A stretch of DNA of 64,000 nt from CAWAMR01 sp963783095 (GTDB lineage: Bacteria; Planctomycetota; Planctomycetia; Gemmatales; Gemmataceae), in the NCBI GenBank assembly GCA_963783095.1, contig CAWAMR010000003.1, forward strand, positions 62,001-126,000. Direction: 5' to 3'. Under the pieces are notes generated by a model that worked only from the letters and a program-made list of their open reading frames with translations, did not search any database and had not been told where the DNA came from. Positions 20,489-29,471 of the stretch are shown here, piece by piece. How positions within the stretch are numbered: the stretch's first letter is position 1; the number at the start of each line of letters is the position of its first letter. The translations under genes were made by a program, and so were the position numbers.

Positions 20489-21022
20489 ATGACGACGAAG
20501 AAAAAAGAGAAAATGTTGACCGCGATCTTTCACGGTCGGCGATCCACTGAGAAGGCTTACAACTGGCTGCAGGAACTGGGCTATCAGCCCAGCGAAATCA
20601 GCGTGCTCATGTCGGACAAAACCCGTGCCGGGTATCACGACCAAGGCACCGAAGGTCAGATCAAGACCGGCAGCCATGCGGCCGAAGGAGTGGCCGCGGG
20701 CGGTGCGGTCGGCACGGTCGTCGGGGCGACGGTGGGGGCCATTCTCGCCATCGGCACCTCGATCATCATTCCCGGCCTGGGTCTGATCGTGGCTGGCCCA
20801 ATTCTCGCCGGCTTGGCGGGCGGCGGTGCCGGCGCGGTAGCGGGCGGTGCGATCGGCGGCCTGGTGGGGCTCGGCATTCCCGAGTCTAACGCCAAAGCCT
20901 ATGAGGAAGCATTGAAGAAGGGCGGGGTCGTCTTCGGCGTGGCACCCCATTCCGAAGAAGATGCCACAACGATTCGGACGTACTTTGAAGAGCACAAAGC
21001 CGACAATATCATTTACGCCTAA
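20489..21022 (+). CDS. general stress protein 17M/YflT-like protein with glycine-zipper membrane hairpin
   Basis: 177 residues from the ATG at 20489 (AAGGAG 9 nt upstream). The N-terminal TAIFHGRRSTEKAYNWLQEL and ISVLMSD match the YflT-like fold. A long Gly/Ala-rich hydrophobic hairpin follows (about 60-135), then VVFGVAPHSEEDATTIRTYF. Such proteins are induced by heat or osmotic stress. It is divergent from the DUF4142 gene, and a strong terminator follows. Confidence 0.75.
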   Translation: MTTKKKEKMLTAIFHGRRSTEKAYNWLQELGYQPSEISVLMSDKTRAGYHDQGTEGQIKTGSHAAEGVAAGGAVGTVVGATVGAILAIGTSIIIPGLGLIVAGPILAGLAGGGAGAVAGGAIGGLVGLGIPESNAKAYEEALKKGGVVFGVAPHSEEDATTIRTYFEEHKADNIIYA

Positions 21023-21091
21023 GTAACCGTTTCACTCGCTCAACGGGAGCAAAGTACTCCCGGCGAGTCCAACAAGCACTGTCAAACTATC

Positions 21092-21124
21092 AAAGCCCGA
21101 GACGGGTGAACCGTCTCGGGCTTT
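21092..21124 (+). terminator. strong hairpin terminator
   Basis: AAAGCCCGAGACGG at 21092-21105 pairs exactly with CCGTCTCGGGCTTT at 21111-21124 (14 bp, 5-nt loop). The flanking A and T runs let it work in either direction. Confidence 0.8.
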
Positions 21125-21321
21125 GGTGTTTTCAAAGCAAAGGAATTGTCCTGTTTCGTCGGTGGACGCCAAGAGCATTTCGCAGCATCCGCTGCGAGGC
21201 ACCTGACAATCAGGCAAGAATGTCTGTTCTTTTTTCTATTGCCTTAGCAGTTCGCCGCAGCAGAGCCAACGGCTGATGGCCCGAAAAGAGAGCACAAGGT
21301 CGCTTGCCTGACTCGGCATCG

Positions 21322-21489
21322 TTAGACGTGAAGAGTGCCCGACAGGAACATAATAATCAGGACAACTACGATTAACGAGACTAACCCGCCGCCCCCGGCG
21401 AGAATGCTGTTGCCGCCGCGATAGCCATAGCCACCGCCCAAAAGAGAAAGTAGCAACAGCACGACAAGTACCACTACGATAAGACTCAT
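21322..21489 (-). CDS. DUF3309-like small membrane protein
   Basis: 55 residues from the ATG at 21489. Two hydrophobic helices (SLIVVVLVVLLLLSLLGGGY and VSLIVVVLIIMFLSGTL) flank a glycine-rich YGYRGGN turn, the pattern of DUF3309-type peptides found in stress islands. GAGGAGCGAACC lies just upstream of the start. Confidence 0.65.
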   Translation of the reverse strand: MSLIVVVLVVLLLLSLLGGGYGYRGGNSILAGGGGLVSLIVVVLIIMFLSGTLHV

Positions 21490-21597
21490 GGTTCGCTCCT
21501 CTGAGAACAAAGGCCGCTAGCCTAGCCTACCAGTCAGGAAGCTAATTGATACTGAACTGCCTTATGTTCGCCTATACCAAGAAGCGGAGCGAATATC

Positions 21598-21975
21598 ATG
21601 CCGCAAGTTGAAGAATGCATGGAGTGTTTTGAATTTGTTGAATCAGGCGAATGCATGAGGTCGCCGAACGCTCTGGCGGAGAAACCGGCGAACAATCTGC
21701 GTTGGATCATGTTCAAAAACCACGTCAACCCGCCGTCCCCCAATATCCTTACGATACCGGAAACGGTTCGATTGTGTTGGCAAACCGATCCGATCCGGGT
21801 TCCGAAGGACTACCAGTACATGCGTGATGTTTGCAACCCTTGCCTTTTCAGGTCAGGCGGCTTTAGTTTCACTCAACCCGAGGCTTTCCGGTCTTGGAAG
21901 GCAGATCGCCCGGTCGAACTTCCGTGGTCGGTGCCTTTGAGGACGATCCGCCCGGAAAATCCGGTCCGCCGTTGA
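21598..21975 (+). CDS. doubtful small ORF, cysteine-containing
   Basis: 125 codons with GGAGCG upstream of the ATG. The N-terminus has a CMECF...ECMRS arrangement. No family is recognised and the 3' third overlaps the better-supported minus-strand gene at 21869-22318, so it may not be real. Confidence 0.2.
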   Translation: MPQVEECMECFEFVESGECMRSPNALAEKPANNLRWIMFKNHVNPPSPNILTIPETVRLCWQTDPIRVPKDYQYMRDVCNPCLFRSGGFSFTQPEAFRSWKADRPVELPWSVPLRTIRPENPVRR

Positions 21976-22318
21976 ATTCCCAGACGGCAGGCTGTTCACT
22001 CTTGGGTTCAGCCTTGAAAAGATTTCCGAGCCAACCTGGTTCTGAAGGTTTTGGAGGATCCGTGTAATACCCCACCAATTCCAATTCGGTCAGCGTCGGC
22101 ACGCGATCCTCATCGGAGACCGGCTCAAATATGCTCGAAAGATCGATTATTTCGCGCGGTTCGGGAGGCGACGCGAAAAGTCTGGGCGGTTTCGGAGCTT
22201 CGTGCACTTCAACCTGCGGCGCGGTGCGAATTTGGGTAGGCGGCGTAAGCGCATCCCAACCACACCAACACAAGATTATCGCCGCGATGATTCCCGTAGC
22301 GATGTAGCCGTAGCGCAT
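21869..22318 (-). CDS. hypothetical single-pass membrane protein
   Basis: 149 residues. An N-terminal helix (YIATGIIAAIILCWCGW) is followed by a Pro-rich segment (APKPPRLFASPPEPREI) and a short acidic region (DLSSIFEPVSDED, LTELELVGYYTDPPKP). The tail is low complexity. It could be a bitopic linker or secretion-related protein; no family is recognised. It lies upstream of a 370-bp gap with tandem repeats. Confidence 0.55.
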   Translation of the reverse strand: MRYGYIATGIIAAIILCWCGWDALTPPTQIRTAPQVEVHEAPKPPRLFASPPEPREIIDLSSIFEPVSDEDRVPTLTELELVGYYTDPPKPSEPGWLGNLFKAEPKSEQPAVWEFNGGPDFPGGSSSKAPTTEVRPGDLPSKTGKPRVE

Positions 22319-22401
22319 GATTCATCCTCCGATACACTTCCATCGTGAGGATTCGAGCTATAGCCGATCGCCAGAACATTTCCAGATCAACTCGATCATT
22401 A

Positions 22402-22500
22402 TTCAGTGTTCAGTGTTCAGTGTTCAGTGTTCAGTGAAAATCATCGGGGAGAAAGGTCCGATTTTTTGAGCCGATGTCTTTAACTGAAAACTGAAAACTG
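22402..22500. repeat. heptad tandem repeat with inverted copies
   Basis: Five tandem copies of TTCAGTG (22402-22436) are followed after about 45 bp by inverted near-copies (AACTGAAAACTGAAAACTG, 22482-22500), so a long hairpin can form. It lies in the gap 22319-22691, where no gene was seen. Confidence 0.75.
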
Positions 22501-22691
22501 GTAGAAACGGAACCTTCAAGCATCCTGTGCCTCTAAAGAATAGTTTTCTCCACATCCAAAGCCGGTCGCGCGGTAAGATGATTGTGTGTTTGCTACAAAG
22601 AACGAGTAGAAACTTGTCGGATGTTTAGGTGTTTATTTGAGAATCCCTGCTGCGAAAGATCGACAACCATCGAGAATCGGAAAGGATCAAT

Positions 22692-23530
22692 ATGGCTTTC
22701 ACAGCGGAAATTAGCCGAACCAATCCGACCTGTTTGCTGTTCCTGATCGATCAATCCACTTCGATGTCCGGCCCATTCGGTGGACAACCGGGGAAAAAGA
22801 AATGTGAAGGTGTCGCCGATGCGATCAATCGGCTTCTGCAAAATCTCGTTCTCAAGTGCGCCAAGGCCGATGGCATCCGCGATTATTTTCATGTCGGCGT
22901 CATCGGCTATGGCAAGGAAGTAGCACCCATCATGATGGGCAGCAGCCCGGAACAGCCCCTGGTCCCGATCAGTGCGATCGCGGCTTCTCCACTGCGCGTC
23001 GAACAACGTACGCGGCAAATCGATGACGGCGCGGCGGCCTGATCGATCAATCGTTTCGCTTCCCGATCTGGTTTGAGCCGATCGCCAACGGCAAGACGCC
23101 CATGAACGGCGCTTTCCTCATGGCGAAATCGATCATCACCGATTTCCTGCTCACGTACCCGAACTGTTTTCCTCCGCTGATTCTGAATCTAACCGATGGT
23201 CAGCCGACCGATGCCAACCCGATACCGACGGCCGGGGAATTGAAAGCTTTGAAGAGTCACGACGGCAACCCGATCGTCTTTAACGCCCACCTCTCGTCGT
23301 TACCGGCTGCGCCCATCGCCTTTCCGAGCGAAGAGACGAACCTGCCCGATGTTTTCGCCAAGGCTCTGTTCCGGATGTCGAGCATCTTGCCGCCCAAATT
23401 CATGACCTCCGCGATGGAAGAAGGATATACGCTGGTGGGGCCTTCACGCGGGTTCATGTTCAATGCCGATTTGGTTTCCGTGATCCGCTTCCTGGAGATC
23501 GGAACTCGTGTCGCGTATGGAGCGCGGTGA
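22692..23530 (+). CDS. von Willebrand factor A (TerY-like) domain protein, one frameshift
   Basis: About 279 residues. The MIDAS motif DQSTSMSG (residue about 19) and the later NLTDGQPTD show a metal-ion-dependent VWA fold. The frame breaks near 23030, between RQIDDG and GLIDQSF; one missing G in a GCGGG-like run explains it. The TGA stop overlaps the GTG start of the phosphatase gene. With the following phosphatase and kinase it forms a TerY-P-like triad, in which the VWA protein is thought to be a regulated scaffold or substrate. Confidence 0.85.
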
Positions 23531-24266
23531 GCTTTATGGAACAACAAGTGGGAGAAGTACGCTGTCGAGCCTTCTCGGTTCCCAAACAGGGAAATAGCGT
23601 TGAGCAAATTGAAGATGCATACGCCTGGGATTGCGACACCGGGAGGTTTGCCGTCTCGGATGGCGCTTCCGAGAGCATCTTCGCCTTCGAATGGGCCAAG
23701 ATTCTAACCGAGACATTCATCGCCGATGCTCCGCGGGAAACGACGTTTGGCGAGTGGCTCTACGTCAGCCAGAATCGCTGGGTCGCGGAAATGGATAGTC
23801 GATCGGTTCCGTGGTACGTGGAAGAAAAAATCCGGGACGGGGCGTTTGCCACTTTCCTGGGACTGACGCTGGAAAAGCCGAGCAGCGATGGTGCTCGGGT
23901 CTGGTCGGCGATGGTGGTGGGCGACTGCTGCCTGTTTCATGTGGTCAATCACACGGTAAAACTAGCTTTCCCCATCGAAGCGTCGAAGAATTTTGGCACT
24001 CGACCGGCGCTAATCCGCTCCACACCGAATAGCGGGATTCAACCAACCTGGACGGTCGGGACGATGCGGCCCGGTGATCAATTGCTCATGATGACGGATG
24101 CCCTGGCTCAGTGGTTCTTGCACAGACCGAAGCGGGCAAAAAACCCTGGCAGGAGCTGGCCGGGTTGAGCGAAGGGCGGTTCTCGCGCTGGACGGATATG
24201 CTGCGCAAGAGCCGGCAAATTCAAAATGACGACGTGAGCCTGTTGAGAATTGAGATGGTTGACTAG
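23527..24266 (+). CDS. PP2C-like serine/threonine phosphatase, one frameshift
   Basis: About 246 residues. Metal-binding aspartate motifs are seen as EDAYAWDCDTGRFAVSDGAS (residues about 24-43), MVVGDCCLF and LLMMTDALAQWF. It should remove phosphate placed by the adjacent kinase. The frame breaks near 24115; rejoining gives QTEAGKKPWQELAGLSEG and ends at TAG 24266. The GTG at 23527 overlaps the VWA stop; an ATG at 23536 is the alternative. Confidence 0.8.
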
Positions 24267-24356
24267 GGCGGGGCGCGGTGAGCGGGACGCGGGGCGCGGA
24301 AATCCTGTGTTCGGCATCCCGCGTCCCGCATCCCGCTTGGTCCGGAGAACCTCCCG

Positions 24357-27300
24357 ATGAGTTGGCCGACTTCCCAGGATTATAACGAAGCCATTCAGAA
24401 TGCGGCGTCGAGCATGGCCGATCCCGAGCTGAAGAAGGGAGAGGCCACCTGCAACGCTCTGGGATTGCCCGTACCTCGTTCCGGTAATTTTGCCGACGTT
24501 TACCAGTTCAAGGGTGCCGACGGCAAAATGTGGGCCATCAAGTGCTTCACACGCCAGGTAACGGGGCTCGAAGAACGATATGCGCGAATCGATGAGCATC
24601 TTTCCAAAGCCAACCTCCGTTTTACCGTCGGCTTTCAATATCTGAAGGACGGAATTCGCATCCGTGGGAAGTGGTATCCACTCTTAAAGATGGAATGGGT
24701 GGAAGGTTTCACGCTCAACGATTTCGTTCGCCAAAACGCCGACAAGCCCCATTATCTGCACGCCATGACACAAATGTGGGGCAAGCTGGCGGGCCGGCTG
24801 CGCAAGGCCAACTTTGCCCATGCCGATCTCCAACACGGCAACGTCCTGCTCGTGCCGGGCACCACTACGTCCAAACTCGGTTTGAAACTGATCGACTACG
24901 ACGGCATGTGGGTGCCTGCTCTGGCTTCCAAACACTCCGGGGAAGTAGGCCATCCGAATTTTCAGCACCCGCTGCGGATCAAGGATCGCCTCTACAATTT
25001 GGATGTCGATCGCTTTCCGCATCTGGTGATCGCCTGCGGTCTGCGCGCTACGCTCGTCGGCGGCAGGCGGATTTGGGATCAATTCGACAACGGCGATAAT
25101 CTTCTCTTCCGCGAACAGGACTTGCGCGACCCGGCCAATGCTCCCGTGTTCAAAGCCTTGTGGAACCTCGATGATCCGATCCTTCGCACCCTGGTTGGAC
25201 ATCTCGCGCTATCGACCCAGCTCGCTCCCCCCAAAACGCCCTGGCTGGATGAGATTCTCTTCGACGAAAAGCGGATCAACCTGAGCAATTCGGAAGAAAA
25301 GCAAGTCGCCCGTCTTCTGGGAGTAGAACGTCCTGCAATCCTTACGCCCGACGAGAAAGCAGCTCCCCCAGCACCGCCGATCGCCGGTCAGTTTCAGCAC
25401 TATGCCGACGCCGACGATGAGGATTTCAACGGTCTGAATGAGGGGCGAACCCGGAGAACCCCATCGGCGGTCCGCAGAAAGTCGCAGCCCAAAACGCTCT
25501 TCTACGCGGGTGGAGGAGTCCTGGTTCTGGCGTTGATCGCCGGCGTCATCGCTCTGATGATGGGAGACCACAAGCGCCGGCCCACGCACGTCAGCCGGAA
25601 CGACAAGACGGATGACTCAAAGAGTTCCAGCCCAGTTCCCACCGACCCGGATATTCCGGTGGACCTCAATCTCAACAAGAAAGATCCGGCCGAGGTAAAG
25701 GTTGTTGAGCCGGAAGCCGGCGCAATCCCCTTCAAACTCGCGAACCCCGTGATCGGTGTCGTTGCGATCCCCCATACTAAAGAATTTCTTTACGTTGGGC
25801 CGGAAGATTCCGAATTGTCCTGGGGCGACATGCAGCCCGGCACAAAATCCAAGAAAGTCGCCCACCTGAAGGGCCATATTCGCACCTTGTCTTGCTCACC
25901 CGATGGAAGCCTGGCTCTTACCGCGACCGACGAGGGCGACATCTTCATCTGGGGACTGAAGGAAATCCGATCCGAGCATCCTTTCAAGGAAGTGATGATC
26001 GGGCCGGAAACGATCAAAGAATTCGAGGGAAAATATCGCTTCACGGTTTATCAGAACGGAGTCGTCGTGGAGGATACTTCCACACAGCAACGACAAGCCA
26101 TACCGATAGGCGAAACCGCTTGTGAAGTCTCCGGCGACTTCAAGAAATTGCTCATGGAGCTTGGCAATGAGAAAAAAATGGGTGTGGCGTTGACCGATGA
26201 AACGGGGCTTTTCAACGATGTCCTCTCCGTGCAGATTTTTCAGAGCGGCGTGATGTTTTCGTCGCAAACCGCTCAGAAGATCTACTCGACGTCCCATAAT
26301 CCGCACCGAGTGCGAGCCAAGAAGGATGATTCGGATAGCTCGGAATCGAAGTCGGAGGTGGAAACCACCGTTCTACATAAACCTTCGGTGCGTGAATTGA
26401 CGCCGCTGCACAAGCTCAAGAACTCTATCGCCCCAATCAAGGCCAGTGCCATTGCACGGGACAACACACACGCAGTTACCATTGGTGCAGATGACTTCCT
26501 GTGTCTGTGGGACATCAAGCAAGGCAAGCTGATCCGCAAGTTCACGGCCCAGACATCCAAAGCCGTCGCGTTTTTCCCCGACGGCAACCGGGTTCTTCTG
26601 GGCACCGACGACGATGATTCTGCTTTTGGAGTGTGGAATATCGAAGGCGAATCGCGTGTGAAGGAGCTTTCGGGCCACAAGGGCGCGATCCTCGCGGTCT
26701 GTGTCTCCTCGGATAGCAAGACGGGCTACACCTTGGCGCTGATTCCGTACTCCGCGGCTGGAATCTCGGAACCGGCCAACAGAGCAAGGAACTCGATCGG
26801 AGCAAGACGGGTGTGGCCTCGATGATTCTCCGCCGGGATAATCGGTTTGTGATCTTTACCGATTCCGAAGGGATTCATGCCTGGGAACCCGAGACCGGCA
26901 AAGTCCTGCCCATCGACTCGATCCCGGCCCGTGCCCTGTCGTTCCTCGACGATGCTCAAGAACTGCTCTGTACTCAAAACAAGGAAGGGGACGCAGGTGG
27001 GGTTCGCTGGTTACAGACGGGTCTGCCCGAAATCTCGGCAAAAGCTTCGGATCCTCTCAACTCTGGTGGAGATGCCAAGGACGGGTTCAATTTAGTGACA
27101 TCAAAGAGTATCGATGCCAGGAATAATCGCGATATGGGGTTGAGCGATGATGGAAGATACTTGTGCGTCTTGCGCCAAAGGGACATCACCATTTTCGACA
27201 CCGAGACCGGCAGGCTGATGAAGACGTTCTCCGTCGAGGGGTGGCCAACCGCATTTGCCTTCGGGAAAGACAAGGAACTTTACCTCGCCACGCGCGAGGG

Positions 27301-29016
27301 AAAACTGGAAGTCTGGGACTGGGTCATGGGCGAAAGACTCCAAGACTTCGATACGAACGATGTCAAGCTGGGACCGATCTCGAGCATGGTGGTTACGCCC
27401 GATCGAAAGCAATTGATCCTGACCACCAATTCACCGATGGTCACGTTCCTGGACATCGGCAAAAAGATTTTGGCGAAACGGCTATCGCCCCGTCCCGACG
27501 ATCCGTGTCAGCAGGCGATTTTGTATCCCGACGGAAAGCACATCCTGCTCGTTTATCCGACTCTGAAGAATCGTTTTTGCGTCTGGGATTTGCGGAATAA
27601 TGAGGAGTCCTTCACTCTCGGGGAAATTGCAGCGAAGAACGTCCATTTGCTGGGAATTTCGCCGAATGGGAAGTGGGTTGTCGGTTACCAGGAAGCAGAG
27701 CGCGGCCCCGTCTATGTCTGGGATGCAACCACCGGCAAACTCATGCCGCCCATTTCGTCCATCAATACCTTCCTCGTCTGGGGCGGGTTCAGCGCCGGCG
27801 GCAACAACATCACCTTTTGGGAATTTGCCGGTCGGCGGTCGGTCATCCAGTTGGACGAGCGCAAGGTCATCCAGTCCGGCAACCCGAAAACGCACCCCTA
27901 TCGTGCGGCATTTTCGAGTACCGGCAACCTCGTTGTTTCATTGGATACGACCGGACTGCTCGTGTCGGAGCACATGGAAAAGGATGACTCACCCCCCGCC
28001 GAGATCGCCGCAGTCGTTCCTCGAAAAGTGGAAACTCCTGCATCAGGCTTCCTGAAAAGTTCAGTGGAACTTTCCGACACGATTGGAGGAAGCCGCTACT
28101 CATCCGATGGAAAAATCATTTTTGTATGCACACACAAGGGAATACTGCATTTACTCGAGGCAACCACTCTCGAAGAAATTGCTCAGTATCGCATCAGCAA
28201 AAACAAGCTCCTGGAAATGGTGCATACTGCAAAACACGCTGCCACGACCACTACCATTCCGGAACGGCTGTATCTGCTGGATAGCCGCCGGCGCGTTTAT
28301 CAATGGGACACGAATCTGGGTAAGACGACCGACGAGTTCGTCTTCGACAAGATGCTGCCCAACCCCAATCAAACCAGTTATCATCTGGTCGTACCACCGG
28401 ATGGCAGTTCGTTGGTCTTTACCTCCAACGGGAATCAACCTCACTTGTGGAGCATGCGAGCCAAGAAAGAAACCTTAACTCCTCCGCCTTGGACCTGGAT
28501 GCGCCCGCCGATTACTTTCTCCAGCAAGAACCTGCACCGTGTTGTTTTCTCTGCGGATGAAAAAGTCGGAACGGCTTGTGCCGAGTCGAAGTTATACACC
28601 TGGACTGTGCCCGCCGGCGGCGGAAAAAGCTTACCCATTGATCGATTCCAAGATGACACCGGATTGGCTCGCCTTGATTCCGGACACGTCGGTACTGGTG
28701 GCTGCCGAGTTCAGCAAACTCGAGGCCTGGAATTACACTACGGGAAGACATCTTTGGTCGGCGGAGACAGCAGGAAATATGGCCATCACGGGTCTGGCCG
28801 CAATCCCGAAAAGCAGCGGCTTTGTCACGATTGGCGACGACAGCACGATCCGGGTGTGGGACTCTCTGACTGGTAAGGAGGTTGTGAACTGGAGGTTTGG
28901 CCAGCCCGCCCTGGGGCTGGCGATTTCACCGGATGGAAAGTATGCCTCACCCAACATGGGCAGACGAACCAGCTTCGCATGTGGGCATTGCCCGCGCTGA
29001 CGGCCAAGAAGCCGTA
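24357..29016 (+). CDS. membrane kinase-like protein fused to WD40 beta-propeller, three frameshifts
   Basis: Joined frames give about 1550 residues. The N-terminal protein-kinase-like domain has the VAIK-type Lys in MWAIKCF (about 60), a catalytic HADLQHGN (about 154) and IDYDG in place of DFG (about 179). A transmembrane helix lies at about 382-401 (FYAGGGVLVLALIAGVIALM). The rest is WD40 repeats (GHIRTLSCSPDG, LCLWDIKQGK, DSTIRVWDSLTGK), presumably extracytoplasmic. Breaks are near 26733 (GGG to GG), 28650-28700 and 28965; the end is TNQLRMWALPALTAKKP. It is the third gene of the VWA/phosphatase triad. Relatives are often called non-specific Ser/Thr kinases; the altered DFG leaves activity uncertain. 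Confidence 0.75.
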
Positions 29017-29471
29017 GGTGGACGTTTCTCAAAGTTAAGAAAGAGAGCAGTCCATGATTCAATTGACTTGAAGAACAAAGCCAGGCACTCCGAAACGGCG
29101 AGCCCGTGCGATTGCCGCTGCCGGAGCTTGGCAAAGATGTGATGCTTCTCCGCGCAGAAGATTTTGCCAGGAGGAAGATTGAGATGCTTGTTTGTACAGA
29201 GTTGATGGCTGATAAACCTTTTTTGGGATGGGCTGCTGGTCAATGAAACTGGATGATTTCTTGCGATCATCAACCTTCCCCGTTCATATTGGAAATCGGT
29301 TGATTTCTGTCTGTTTCCCATATAAATGGGGAATGAAAAGTCTCCAGGAATTCATCGATTCGCAGCTCGTTCGAGGTCGGGCATATCTCACAGGTTTGCC
29401 ATACGATTCCGTAGTTGGCATCCAACGAGTACAACGGATCTTTTGGATTCATCCTGCGCGATCTTGTCGGG
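29017..29471. other. 455-bp gap between converging genes
   Basis: Lies between the ends of the kinase-WD40 and the large minus-strand WD40 gene. Short open frames on both strands have no recognisable features. No repeat or RNA was seen. Confidence 0.5.

Noticed and set aside
22402..22500. CRISPR-like array
   Set aside because: Units are seven bases with no spacers and the second half is inverted, so it is a tandem-repeat hairpin.
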